Shown one piece after another: positions 25,575 to 34,163 of a stretch of DNA of 64,000 nt; within the stretch, counting starts at the first letter, position 1; each line of letters opens with the position of its first letter. Location: positions 1,116,001 through 1,180,000 of the forward strand of contig OZ241340.1 of the NCBI GenBank assembly GCA_965199975.1, given 5' to 3'. This DNA comes from JASLDZ01 sp965199975. Its GTDB lineage: Bacteria; Pseudomonadota; Alphaproteobacteria; Caulobacterales; Caulobacteraceae. The notes beneath the pieces are model-generated. The model worked only from the letters and a program-made list of their open reading frames with translations, did no database searches and had not been told where the DNA came from. The position numbers were made by a program, and so were the translations under genes.

Positions 25575-26819
25575 GTGTCGAACAGCATCAACACCAACTA
25601 CGGCGCCCAAGTCGCGCTGCAGACCCTCAACGCCACCAACTCGGCGCTGAACACCACCCAGAACCGCATCTCGACCGGCCTCAAGGTCAACAGCGCCGCC
25701 GACGACAGCGCCGTCTACGCCATCGCCCAGAACCTGCGTTCGCAGAACACGGCGCTGGACACGGTGACGGCGTCGCTCAATCGCGGCATCTCCACCGCCG
25801 GCGTCGCCAGCGCGGCCGGCTCGGCCATCTCGGACCTGCTCACGCAGGTGCAGTCGACCGTGCTCGCCGCCTCCGACACCAGCCTGGATGCGGCCAGCCG
25901 CGCTGCTTACCAGCAGAAGTACCAGTCGCTCACCCAGCAGATCTCGACCTATGTGAAGAACGCCTCGTTCAACGGCGTCAACCTGCTGGACGGCTCGACC
26001 TCGAACTACAGCGCCCTGGCTAATTCGGATGGCAGCTCGACCATCTCGGTGGCCGGCCAGAACCTGAAGCTGGCCACCGGCGCGACGGGCGGCAGCACCG
26101 GCACCTACTCCTCGATCGCCGGCTCCGCGACCGCGCCGACCCTTGCCGCCTATGCCAACCGCGTGACCGCCGCCTCCACTCTCTCGATCTCCGTGGACGG
26201 CACGGCCACAACCGTGAACCTGTCGGCGACCGGCGGCAGCCAGGGCAACGGCACCTACACGACGGCCGACCTCGTCTCTACGATCAACGGCACCGCCGGT
26301 CTCGCCGGTGTAGCGTCGGTGGATAGCAACGGTGGTCTGAAGCTCACCTCGCCCACGAACACCTCGACCACGGCCATTGCCGTGTCGGGGACGATCAACG
26401 GCGCGGCGGCGACGGCGGGCCAGCTCGGACTCTCCTCACTGGCCGGTTCCGCCCAGTCGCTGGCGACGGCCTTCAGCGAAACAGGCGGCGGTGGCCTGAT
26501 CAACATCTCGGGCCAAGAGTCCTTCACCTCTACGACGAACTACGCCGACCTGATCTCCAAGATCAAAACGTCGATCTCCAACGTCTCCACGGCCTTGGGC
26601 TCGATCGGCGCGGCCAGCAACGCGTTCACCAACCACGCGTCGTTCGTCTCCAAGCTGCAGGACAGCCTGACGACCGGCATCGGCAACCTCGTCGACGCCG
26701 ACGTGGCCAAGGAGTCGGCCAACCTGACCGCCCTGCAGACCAAGCAGCAGCTCGGCGTGCAGGCGCTGTCGATCGCTAACTCCTCCTCGAGCGTGCTCCT
26801 CAGCCTGTTCCGCGGCTGA
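25575..26819 (+). CDS. Flagellin (first copy)
   Basis: This 414-residue flagellin has conserved N-terminal (MSNSINTNYGAQVALQTLN through about residue 160) and C-terminal (about 320-414, with ALQTKQQLGVQALSIANSS) coiled-coil domains and a Ser/Thr-rich variable middle (about 160-310). The start is GTG at 25575 with AAGGA nine bases upstream. The typical Caulobacter end is seen, stopping with LLSLFRG. The middle is a likely target for glycosylation. A sigma-54 promoter and FlbD-like sites lie upstream and a strong terminator downstream. Confidence 0.97.
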   Translation: MSNSINTNYGAQVALQTLNATNSALNTTQNRISTGLKVNSAADDSAVYAIAQNLRSQNTALDTVTASLNRGISTAGVASAAGSAISDLLTQVQSTVLAASDTSLDAASRAAYQQKYQSLTQQISTYVKNASFNGVNLLDGSTSNYSALANSDGSSTISVAGQNLKLATGATGGSTGTYSSIAGSATAPTLAAYANRVTAASTLSISVDGTATTVNLSATGGSQGNGTYTTADLVSTINGTAGLAGVASVDSNGGLKLTSPTNTSTTAIAVSGTINGAAATAGQLGLSSLAGSAQSLATAFSETGGGGLINISGQESFTSTTNYADLISKIKTSISNVSTALGSIGAASNAFTNHASFVSKLQDSLTTGIGNLVDADVAKESANLTALQTKQQLGVQALSIANSSSSVLLSLFRG

Positions 26820-26834
26820 TCGCAGACCGCCCAG

Positions 26835-26877
26835 GGCGGCGCGGGACCTTCGGGTTCTGCGCCGCCTCTCTTCTCCC
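26835..26877 (+). terminator. Rho-independent terminator with TTCG tetraloop after flagellin 1
   Basis: An uninterrupted stem of about 14 base pairs (GGCGGCGC... pairing with ...GCGCCGCC, including two GT pairs) closes on a TTCG tetraloop flanked by C and G, and is followed by TCTCTTCTCC. It begins 15 bases past the flagellin stop and would end or 3'-stabilise the flagellin mRNA. Confidence 0.8.
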
Positions 26878-26914
26878 AACAGAGGCGCCGCGCTGAACGC
26901 CGGCGAATCCGGAG

Positions 26915-27211
26915 ATGACCCACCCGATCTCGACCGTCGTTCCGCTGCAGGCCTACGCCTCGCAGCGAGCCGCCGCGCCGGAGGGCGCCCCGGTTCCCCC
27001 AGAAGCCGTCGTCCCGACCCCGGCGAGCGAGCCGGCCGCGCCCAGCCCGGCGCGCAAGCCCATCGCGTTGAGCGTCGACCGCAATGCGAGCGGCGTGTTC
27101 GTCTACACCCTGACCGACAGCGCCAGCGGGCGCGTGCTGGCGGTGATCCCCCGCTCGGCGGTGGCGCCCGCCTCCCAGGCGGGCGGGGAGGGGGTGGACC
27201 TCCAGGCCTGA
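26915..27211 (+). CDS. Small FlaG-like protein between the flagellin genes
   Basis: This 98-residue protein has a Pro/Ala-rich first half (about 20-48) and a compact second half, SVDRNASGVFVYTLTDSASGRVLAVIPR, which resembles the FlaG core (a beta-hairpin of the form D-x-TGEVIRQIP). FlaG proteins influence filament length. Location between two flagellin genes supports the reading, but similarity is short. No strong ribosome binding site is seen before the ATG at 26915. Confidence 0.6.
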   Translation: MTHPISTVVPLQAYASQRAAAPEGAPVPPEAVVPTPASEPAAPSPARKPIALSVDRNASGVFVYTLTDSASGRVLAVIPRSAVAPASQAGGEGVDLQA

Positions 27212-27226
27212 GCGTCGCCGCGCGTC

Positions 27227-27258
27227 GTTAACGCTCAGGCTACCATTGATGGTTAACG
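27227..27258. promoter_or_regulatory. Repeated GTTAACG motif upstream of flagellin 2
   Basis: The 117-base leader region of flagellin 2 carries GTTAACG twice (27227-27233 and 27252-27258), 25 bases apart. Each contains the TTAA core recognised by CtrA, but the spacing is not the usual seven-base gap. I could not find a good GG-N10-GC sigma-54 promoter here, unlike flagellin 1, so the two genes may be expressed differently. Confidence 0.35.
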
Positions 27259-27328
27259 TCCCCTCCGATCGGAGCGGGGCGCATTCTCACGTGTGCGCCC
27301 GGCGACCTCCCGAACGGAGCGCAGGGCG

Positions 27329-28585
27329 ATGTCGAACAGCATCAACACCAACGTCGGCGCGCAGATCGCGCTGCAGACCCTCAACGCCACCAACGCCGCG
27401 TTGACGAACACCCAGAACCGCATCTCGACCGGGTTGAAGGTCGCCGACGCGAAGGACGACAGCGCGGTCTACTCGATCGCCCAGACGCTTCGCTCGCAGA
27501 ACTCCGCACTGGACCAGGTCACCGCCTCGCTGAACCGCGGCGTCTCGACCCTGGGCGTGGCCAACACCGCCGGCACCGCCATCTCCGACCTGCTCACCCA
27601 GGCGCAGTCGGCCGTGCTGGCCGCCTCCGACAAGAGCCTCGATGCGCAGAGCCGGGCGGCCTACCAGCAGAAGTATAATTCGCTGGCCACCCAGATCACC
27701 ACCTACATCAAGAACGCCTCGTTCAACGGCGTGAACCTGCTGGACGGCTCCACCCAGACCTACAGCGCCTTGGCCAACTCGGACGGAACGCAGAACATCA
27801 GCGTGGCCGGGCAGAACCTGTCGCTGTCGACCGGCTACAGCGGCGGCACGGTGGGCGTGCCCGCCACGCTCACCGCCCCCGGTGCGCCGGCGATCGCCGC
27901 CACAGCCCTCACCCAGGACTCCGCCTTCACCGTTTCGGTGGACGGCGGGACCGCGGTGACCGTCAACCTCTATGCCAACGGCGGTGCGAACCACGACGGC
28001 AAGTACAGCGCGGCCGACATCGCCGCGGCCATCAACAACACGCCGGGGCTGGCCGGCGTCGCCTCCACCGTGGGGTCGACGCTCTCGCTCGCCTCGACCA
28101 CGGGGGGCACGGGCTCCAGCGTCACGCTGGGTGTCCCGGCCACAGGCAATGGCGACTTCACCAACGTGGGGACGCTGCAGACCAAGCTCGGCGGCTTCAC
28201 CGCGGCGACCGCTGCGGGAACGGGCGCGACGTCAACCTTCACCGAGACCGGGGGCGGCGGCCTCATCCTGATCAGCGGCAACGAGCAGTTCACCGCCACG
28301 ACCAACTACGCCGACCTGATCACCAAGCTGAAGGCGTCCATCGCCAACGTCTCCACCGCCCTGGGCTCGCTGGGCGCGTCCGCCAACGCGCTGACGAACC
28401 ATCTCACCTTCATCTCCAAGCTGCAGGACAGCCTGACCACCGGCATCGGCAACCTTGTGGACGCCGACGTGGCCAAGGAGAGCGCCAACCTCACGGCCCT
28501 GCAGACCAAGCAGCAGCTGGGCGTGCAGGCGCTGTCGATCGCCAACTCCGCGCCGCAGGCGATCCTGGCGCTGTTCAAGGGCTGA
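27329..28585 (+). CDS. Flagellin (second copy)
   Basis: This 418-residue paralogue of the flagellin at 25.6 kb has nearly the same N-terminal about 165 and C-terminal about 95 residues but a divergent middle (about 170-310, with ALTQDSAFTVSVDGGTAVTVNLYANGG pieces). The C terminus ends ILALFKG. The ATG at 27329 begins the conserved MSNSINTN sequence; the frame opens twelve codons earlier. Multiple flagellins with overlapping roles are the norm in Caulobacteraceae. Confidence 0.97.
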   Translation: MSNSINTNVGAQIALQTLNATNAALTNTQNRISTGLKVADAKDDSAVYSIAQTLRSQNSALDQVTASLNRGVSTLGVANTAGTAISDLLTQAQSAVLAASDKSLDAQSRAAYQQKYNSLATQITTYIKNASFNGVNLLDGSTQTYSALANSDGTQNISVAGQNLSLSTGYSGGTVGVPATLTAPGAPAIAATALTQDSAFTVSVDGGTAVTVNLYANGGANHDGKYSAADIAAAINNTPGLAGVASTVGSTLSLASTTGGTGSSVTLGVPATGNGDFTNVGTLQTKLGGFTAATAAGTGATSTFTETGGGGLILISGNEQFTATTNYADLITKLKASIANVSTALGSLGASANALTNHLTFISKLQDSLTTGIGNLVDADVAKESANLTALQTKQQLGVQALSIANSAPQAILALFKG

Positions 28586-28648
28586 AAGCCCCGCCCGGGG
28601 CGCCGGTCCCGGGCGACAGCGGCGCGGCTCTCTGGCACAAGCGCGCTC

Positions 28649-29206
28649 ATGATCGACCTGCGCGAGATCACGCCGGACGACGCCGAGCCGCTCTACAGCT
28701 GGCGGCGCGAGCCCGAGGTCGACCGCTGGATGTATTCCGGCGCGCCGCAGCGGATGGACGACCACCTGCGGTGGTTCGACGCCTTCCTGGCCGACCCCGA
28801 CCGGCACGGCTGGATCATCACCGCGCGGGGGGAGGACTGCGGCTACCTGGGGCTCTCGGGGCTGGCCGACCACCACAAGCGCGCCCGCTGGCACTGGTAC
28901 ATCGGCGAGGCGGCCGCGCGCGGGCGCGGCGCCGGCCGCGCGGCGCAGGCGCTGGGGCTCGACCTCGCCTTCGAGCGCTTCGGCCTGCAGAAGGTGTGGT
29001 CGGAGGTTTTGGCCGACAACGAGGTGGCGCTGAAGAGCCAGGCCGCCGCCGGCTTTCGCCGCGAGGGCTACCTGCGCCGCCACATGCTGAAGTTCGGCGT
29101 CTACCGCGACGTGGTGCTGCTGGCGCTGCTCAAGGAGGAGTGGGCCGAGCGGCGCGCGACGGTGCGCCGCGACCTCGTGGCCTCGGGTCTGATCGGCGCG
29201 CGTTAA
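28649..29206 (+). CDS. pseH: GNAT acetyltransferase, PseH/FlmH-like
   Basis: This 185-residue GNAT enzyme resembles PseH, which N-acetylates the UDP-linked 4-amino sugar in pseudaminic acid synthesis. The acetyl-CoA loop is RGRGAGRAAQALGLDLAF, and the family pattern LREITPDDAEPLYSWRREPEV, WHWYIGE, and NEVALKSQAAAGFRREGYLRRHMLKFGVYRDV is clear. Its location right after a flagellin gene fits flagellin glycosylation, where Caulobacter uses pseudaminic acid and calls the gene flmH. Other pse genes are not in the window. Confidence 0.78.
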   Translation: MIDLREITPDDAEPLYSWRREPEVDRWMYSGAPQRMDDHLRWFDAFLADPDRHGWIITARGEDCGYLGLSGLADHHKRARWHWYIGEAAARGRGAGRAAQALGLDLAFERFGLQKVWSEVLADNEVALKSQAAAGFRREGYLRRHMLKFGVYRDVVLLALLKEEWAERRATVRRDLVASGLIGAR

Positions 29207-29259
29207 GCCGGCGTAAGCGCCGGCGCGGATAGGACGTCGCGGCCATCGTCGGGACACCC

Positions 29260-31983
29260 GTGACCATCTCGATCAGCAGCTCGGTTCTGTTGGACTACTA
29301 CGCCGCCCGCAACGGCGCGTCCGCCGCGGGCGCGGGCGCTTCCAGCGCCAAGACTGCGGCGCAGAGCGCGCCCACCGCGCCGTGGCGCCAGGCCGGCGAG
29401 GCCACGTCGGTCGGCGTGCTGACCCAGTCGGTGCTGAACGGCGCCCGCTTCATCGACCCCTCGGCCGCGAAGCTCGACGCGCCCGCCACCGCCGCATCCT
29501 CGGGCGATTACCGCAACCTGTTCGCGCTCTACCAGGGCCTGTCGGCCTTGAACGGGATCGCCGGCCAGGCGGCCGCCACCGGCGTTTCCGCCAGCCAGGC
29601 CGCCGCCCTCCAGAAGACCTACGCCGCAGGGCTCAAGGAGGTTCAGGGCTTCCTCGCCGGCAAGCCGTTCACAGCGCTGGCCTTCGCCGACGGGGCCTCG
29701 GGGACGAGCCAGGCGGCCTCGGTCACCGCGCCGCGCGAACTCGACGCCTACACCGGCGCGACCGCGGTCTCGGGGGCCGCCGACCAGGCCGTCTCCGGCC
29801 TGGCCCCCGACGCGAAGTTCAACCTTACGGTGACCAGGCCCGCGGGGCCGCCGGTGCAGGTCGCCTTCGACCTCACCGAGCTTCACGGCCAGGCGCCGAC
29901 GCTGGCCAACGTCGCCACCTACCTCAACGCCAAGCTTGCCGACGCGGGGCTGACCACGCGCTTTTCCGTGCAGCGCACCGCCGGCGTCGCGCAGAGCGTG
30001 CAGGCGGGCGGCAGGACCGTGAACCTGGGCACGACCTCGCCCGACCAGTACGCGCTGAAGATCACCGGCTCGGCGATCGAGAGCCTCAGTTTCTCCGCAC
30101 CCGCCGCCACCCCCGCCGTCTATCTGGCGCAGACTTCGGGCGTGATCACGGGGGCGAGCCCGGATGCGGTGCAGCAGCTCCTCAAGCTCGACCCCTCTCA
30201 GGATCCAGGCGCCGCGGATCGCGTGTTCGCCAAGACGCTGCCCGCGGGCCTGGGCGCGGTCCGCGCCACAGCGACCGGGCCGGACGGGGCGGTCTACCTC
30301 CTCGCCGACGTCACCGGTCCCACTCCCGACGGTCAGGCGCCCAAGGGGACGGGCGATGTGGCGCTGGTGCGCTACGACTCGGCCGGCCAGCTCGCCTACG
30401 TGCGCACCCTGGGCGCTGCGAACACCGCCTCGGGCCTGGCGCTCGCGGTCTCCGCCGACGGCGCGCAGGTGGCCGTGGCCGGGACCGTCACCGGCGACCT
30501 CGACAAGGGCGACGCCGCCACGCCCGCCGCCAGTTCCGGCTTCGTGCAGGTGTTCGACGGGGCGGGCGACGCCCTCTACGACGCCCGCTTGGCGGACGGG
30601 GAACGCCCCACGGCCTTGGCCTTCACGCCGGACGGCGCGCTCACCGTGACGGGGGCCACGCACACCGACCTCGGCCTGCCCGGCGCGCAGGGCGTCTTCC
30701 TGCATACCCTCTCGGCCACGCACCGCACCGCCTTCGACGGGACCGACCTCGGCTACGGCGTGACCACGGCCTCGGCCGGCGATCCGGGGGGCGCAGGCGC
30801 GCAGTCGCCCGCCGGCGTCGTCGCCCTGCCGGACGGGCGCACCGCCACCGCCTCGGTGCAGAACGGCCATGCGGTGCTGCGCATCTACGCCAGCCCGCTC
30901 GTCGCAGGCGCGCAGCCCTCGGCCACGCGCGACCTGGGGGACCTCGGCGGCGGGAGCCTTGCGGGCCTGTCGCTCGCCGCCGACGGGTCGCTGGTGGTGG
31001 CGGGGGTGAGCGGCTCGGGCGCCCTGTCGGCCGGGACCACCACCACCGGCTACGGCGGCGGACAGAAGGCTTTCGTGGCCAAGGTCGCCAGCTCGCTCGC
31101 GCCCTCGGACGGTGACCGGCTGACCTATCTTCAGGCGTCTGGCGACGTCACCGCCTCGGCCGTGACGGTGTCGGGCGGCCAGGTCTACGTCACCGGTCAA
31201 GTGGCGGACGCGCCGGTCGTCCCCGGCGGGGCGGCCACTCACGCCGCCTACGTCACCGCGGTGGACCCGGGTACGGGCGAGGTCAGCTTCTCCGACACGG
31301 TGCAGGGGCTCGACGGCCAGGCCGCGCCGGTCGGGATTGCGGTGGACGCGACGGGCGCCTCGGCGCTCGATGCGCTGGGCCTGCCGCGGGGCGCCATCGA
31401 CTACACGCCCTCGCCGCTCGTCACCGCCGAGACCTCGGCGCGCGTGGGCGACGGCTTCACCCTGAGCAGCGGGGCGGGGGCGGCCGTGAGCGTCACGCTC
31501 GAGCCTTCGGACACGCTGGCCAGCCTGGCGGTGAAGATCAACCGCGCGAGCGGTTTCACGGCGGGCGCCAAGGTGGCCACGGTCAACGGGCGCGACCAGC
31601 TGTCGCTTACGCCCACCGGCGCAAACGCCTCGCTGGTGCTGCAGGCGGGCGCGAAGGGCTCGGACCTGCTGGCCGCGCTCGGCCTGCGCGAGGGCGTGCT
31701 GCAGCCGGCCACGACCGCCAGGAACACCCGCAACACCGTCCAGGCCACGCCCTACGCGCTCAACCTGAACACCTCGGGCGACGTGTCCACCACCACCGGG
31801 GCCAAGCGCGCTCTGGCGAGCCTCGCCGGCGCATTGAGCACGGTGCAGAAGGCCTACCAGGACCTGATCACCAAGCCCTCGACCGCCTCGGCCGCGAAGA
31901 GTTCGGGCGGCGCCTCGACCTACGCGCAGGGCCGCATAGCCGACTACCAGCTGGCGCTGCAGCGGCTGACCGGCGCGGGCTGA
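29260..31983 (+). CDS. flaEY: FlaEY-like flagellar regulatory protein
   Basis: This 907-residue protein starts at GTG 29260. It opens with TISISSSVLLDYYAARNG, followed by an Ala-rich helical region to about 150. About residues 300-700 show repeated propeller-like strands (AFTPDGALTVTGATH, VVALPDGRTATASVQNG, SLAADGSLVVAGVSGSG) like SBBP-type repeats. About 730-820 resembles a flagellin hook IN motif (TLASLAVKINRASGF then ATVNGRDQLSLTP). The C terminus is coiled coil (TYAQGRIADYQLALQRL). Position beside flagellins and flmH-like gene matches Caulobacter flaEY, a locus needed for normal filament formation. The name is inferred from context and memory of the family. Confidence 0.65.
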   Translation: MTISISSSVLLDYYAARNGASAAGAGASSAKTAAQSAPTAPWRQAGEATSVGVLTQSVLNGARFIDPSAAKLDAPATAASSGDYRNLFALYQGLSALNGIAGQAAATGVSASQAAALQKTYAAGLKEVQGFLAGKPFTALAFADGASGTSQAASVTAPRELDAYTGATAVSGAADQAVSGLAPDAKFNLTVTRPAGPPVQVAFDLTELHGQAPTLANVATYLNAKLADAGLTTRFSVQRTAGVAQSVQAGGRTVNLGTTSPDQYALKITGSAIESLSFSAPAATPAVYLAQTSGVITGASPDAVQQLLKLDPSQDPGAADRVFAKTLPAGLGAVRATATGPDGAVYLLADVTGPTPDGQAPKGTGDVALVRYDSAGQLAYVRTLGAANTASGLALAVSADGAQVAVAGTVTGDLDKGDAATPAASSGFVQVFDGAGDALYDARLADGERPTALAFTPDGALTVTGATHTDLGLPGAQGVFLHTLSATHRTAFDGTDLGYGVTTASAGDPGGAGAQSPAGVVALPDGRTATASVQNGHAVLRIYASPLVAGAQPSATRDLGDLGGGSLAGLSLAADGSLVVAGVSGSGALSAGTTTTGYGGGQKAFVAKVASSLAPSDGDRLTYLQASGDVTASAVTVSGGQVYVTGQVADAPVVPGGAATHAAYVTAVDPGTGEVSFSDTVQGLDGQAAPVGIAVDATGASALDALGLPRGAIDYTPSPLVTAETSARVGDGFTLSSGAGAAVSVTLEPSDTLASLAVKINRASGFTAGAKVATVNGRDQLSLTPTGANASLVLQAGAKGSDLLAALGLREGVLQPATTARNTRNTVQATPYALNLNTSGDVSTTTGAKRALASLAGALSTVQKAYQDLITKPSTASAAKSSGGASTYAQGRIADYQLALQRLTGAG

Positions 31984-32277
31984 GGCGCGATCTCTCCACC
32001 CGCCCTGAGCGGAGCCCTCAGGAGGGAGGTATGTCGACCCCGCCGCCTCCCGCGCTCCGGACGATCCCTCTCCGTCGCGGGGCCCGCACGGTCCGGACTC
32101 CGGCGCCGCAGTCCGGGAGGCCAGAGCCTTGCCGTGCAAGACGTAGGCGCCTGCGGACCGGACAGTTCGGACGGACATGGCGGGAACGGACTGCGGGTGG
32201 TCTCGCCGCTTCATCTGCAGGCGACGGCGGCCGCAACGGCTTGCGCCGGCCCGCGGCTCTGCTAGCCATGGCGGCCG
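31984..32277. other. Intergenic stretch with CGGAC repeats
   Basis: No convincing gene is seen in these 294 bases. An open frame from 32031 has a good AGGAGG site but encodes an Arg-rich product with codon use unlike neighbours. The segment has a 7-10-7 inverted repeat at 32093-32116 (CCGGACT / AGTCCGG) and several further copies of CGGAC between 32055 and 32200. Confidence 0.4.
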
Positions 32278-33003
32278 ATGGACGAGCCGCCCGCGCATAC
32301 GCCGACCCCGCGATCCTGGTCCGACCGGATGCGTGAGCCGCGCGTGATCGCCGCCTTCGCGGGCGGGGTGGCGCTGCTTCTGCTCGTGGTGCTCGTGGCG
32401 CTGCTGGTCTCGCACAAGGGCGATCAGGCGACGCCGGACGCCGCCTCGGCCGGCGCGCTGCAGATCGAGGCGGGGCGCACCACCCCCACCGGCGCCTCGG
32501 CCAATCTTCGCTGCTTCGTCGGCGGGCAGATGGTGGGCGAGATGCCTCTGGCCGACTGCGCCCAGCGCAACGGCGTCTCCTCCCAGGCGCTGGACGTGGG
32601 CCTGCCGGCGCCGCCCACCGCGCCGGACACGCCGCCCGCGGTCCAGCCCGACGCCGCCGTGCAGACCGCCGACGCCGGGCCGCAGCCGGCCCCGAGCCCC
32701 GTCTCGCCACCCGCCGTCGACGCCAACGCGGATGGTGATCAGCCCGCTTCCGGCGACGAGCGCGGGCAATGCCTGCGCTATGCAGGGGGCCGCTGGCGCG
32801 CGGCCCCGCGCGGAGCCAGTTCGCTCAGGGCCTGCACCCACGCCCTGTTCGACGGCCGCTGCGTGCGGGTGGGCGACGCCGTGTACGGGCGCTATGGCGC
32901 CCTGACGTTGCGGGCGGTGCCCGGCCGCATCGAGATCGCCCCCGACAACCGCAGCTTCCGCGCGCTGGTCGGCGTGGACGAGGGTTGCAACATCCAGGAC
33001 TGA
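32278..33003 (+). CDS. Hypothetical single-pass membrane protein
   Basis: This 241-residue protein has a cytoplasmic Pro-rich leader and one transmembrane helix (about residues 24-46, VIAAFAGGVALLLLVVLVALLV). A periplasmic part follows with Cys-containing segments (NLRCFVGGQMVGEMPLADCAQ, then GQCLRYAGGRWR, LRACTHALFDGRCVRVGDAVYGRYG and the terminal DEGCNIQD), separated by a Pro/Ala-rich linker (about 110-155). The six Cys suggest disulphides. No named family is recognised. It follows the flagellin locus but need not belong to it. Confidence 0.75.
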   Translation: MDEPPAHTPTPRSWSDRMREPRVIAAFAGGVALLLLVVLVALLVSHKGDQATPDAASAGALQIEAGRTTPTGASANLRCFVGGQMVGEMPLADCAQRNGVSSQALDVGLPAPPTAPDTPPAVQPDAAVQTADAGPQPAPSPVSPPAVDANADGDQPASGDERGQCLRYAGGRWRAAPRGASSLRACTHALFDGRCVRVGDAVYGRYGALTLRAVPGRIEIAPDNRSFRALVGVDEGCNIQD

Positions 33004-33043
33004 TCCGCTCGCCCCGCAGGCGCGGCGCTGATAGGAACCGGTC

Positions 33044-33445
33044 ATGAGCTTTCGCGCCGCCTCCGCCTCCATCCTCGCCAGCGCCTGTCTGGTGCTGGGG
33101 CTAGCCGGGTGCGCCAAGCAGCCGAAGCCGCCGAACGACGGCGGTTGCTACTCGGTCGTGTTTCCCAAGATCAAGGGTGGCGACTACAAGTTCAACCTGG
33201 TCAAAGCCAACTCTCCGGACCTTGAGCATTGTGCGGCGAGCCTGGAGGTTAACCGCGTGGAATACCTAAGCCACGGTGGAAATCGCAGCGACTTCTGGGG
33301 CGAATACGCGGGGCACTACATCTATATCAACAACGCCGGCCTGTATTCGGCCAACAGCATCGACGGCATGCAGTACCCGCTTCTGGTGCGCACCGGCGAC
33401 GGGCGTCTCGTGCGGCCCGGCACCCGCATGATTCCCTCGCAGTAG
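33044..33445 (+). CDS. Hypothetical lipoprotein
   Basis: This 133-residue protein has a signal peptide ending in the lipobox LAGC (Cys near residue 23). The mature part has two further Cys (GGCYSVVFPKIKGG and LEHCAASLEV) and aromatic-rich strands (FWGEYAGHYIYINNAGLYS), suggesting a small beta fold. Function unknown. It lies 40 bases after the preceding membrane protein and may share its transcript. Confidence 0.75.
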   Translation: MSFRAASASILASACLVLGLAGCAKQPKPPNDGGCYSVVFPKIKGGDYKFNLVKANSPDLEHCAASLEVNRVEYLSHGGNRSDFWGEYAGHYIYINNAGLYSANSIDGMQYPLLVRTGDGRLVRPGTRMIPSQ

Positions 33446-33501
33446 AGCGGCGGCGGGCGGCGGGCATCGAAGCGCGGCTTGACTCGGCGGCGCTCGCATT
33501 A

Positions 33502-33516
33502 GAACGTTAACAGAAC
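33502..33516. promoter_or_regulatory. LexA (SOS) box upstream of ssb
   Basis: GAAC-GTTAACA-GAAC reads on the minus strand as GTTC-N7-GTTC, the alphaproteobacterial LexA operator. It lies 22 bases before the ssb ATG, over the likely -10 region, with TTGACT at 33479-33484 as a candidate -35. This predicts SOS control of ssb. Confidence 0.75.
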
Positions 33517-33537
33517 ATCCAGGAATGCGAGGGGCCC

Positions 33538-34098
33538 ATGGCCGGCAGCGTCAACAAGGTCATCATCATCGGCAACCTGGGTAAGGACCCCGAGGTGCGC
33601 AGCACAGGCGCGGGCGACAAGATCGTCAACCTGCGAATCGCCACCACCGAGACATGGCGCGATAAGTCGAGCGGCGAGCGCAAGGAGAAGACCGAGTGGC
33701 ACTCGGTGGCGATCTTCAATGAGAACATCGCCGGCGTGGCCGAGCGATATTTGAAGAAGGGCAGCCAAGTCTACATCGAGGGTCAACTGCAGACCCGAAA
33801 GTGGCAAGACAAGGACGGGCAGGACCGCTACTCCACCGAGATCGTGGTCGGCCGCTTCAATGGGAACATGACGCTGCTGGGCGGGCGCGGCGACAACGCC
33901 GGCGCGGGCGATGACGCGGGCGGCGGCTACGGCGGCGGGCGCGGCGCATCCGGCGGCGGCGGCGGCGGCGGCTGGGATCGCGGCGGCGCCGGCGCCGGCG
34001 GCGGTTCGGGCGGCGGCTACGGCGGCGGCGACCGCTCCGGCGGGGGCGCCCCCAAGGAGAGCTTCCCGGCCGACCTGGACGACGAAATCCCGTTCTGA
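33538..34098 (+). CDS. ssb: Single-stranded DNA-binding protein
   Basis: SSB coats single-stranded DNA in replication, repair and recombination. The 186-residue protein has the OB-fold domain (about 1-115: MAGSVNKVIIIGNLGKDPEVR, TEWHSVAIF, GSQVYIEGQLQTRKWQDKDGQ), a Gly-rich flexible linker (about 120-175) made of GGGYGGG-like repeats, and the acidic partner-binding tip DLDDEIPF. An SOS box lies upstream. Confidence 0.97.
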   Translation: MAGSVNKVIIIGNLGKDPEVRSTGAGDKIVNLRIATTETWRDKSSGERKEKTEWHSVAIFNENIAGVAERYLKKGSQVYIEGQLQTRKWQDKDGQDRYSTEIVVGRFNGNMTLLGGRGDNAGAGDDAGGGYGGGRGASGGGGGGGWDRGGAGAGGGSGGGYGGGDRSGGGAPKESFPADLDDEIPF

Positions 34099-34163
34099 TC
34101 GGAACCTGTGGGGCGGGGCGCGATCGCCCAACCTCCGTGCGGCCGGGCCAGAGGCGCGGCGGC

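Noticed and set aside
32031..32336. Open frame with a good AGGAGG site between flaEY and the next gene
   Set aside because: The product is Arg/Pro-rich with AGG and AGA codons that neighbours avoid, and it overlaps the start of the following gene. I treat the ribosome binding site as chance.
29203..33117. Minus-strand open frame of about 1300 codons opposite flaEY
   Set aside because: Same shadow effect; it also spans two other plus-strand genes and an intergenic gap, and shows no domain.
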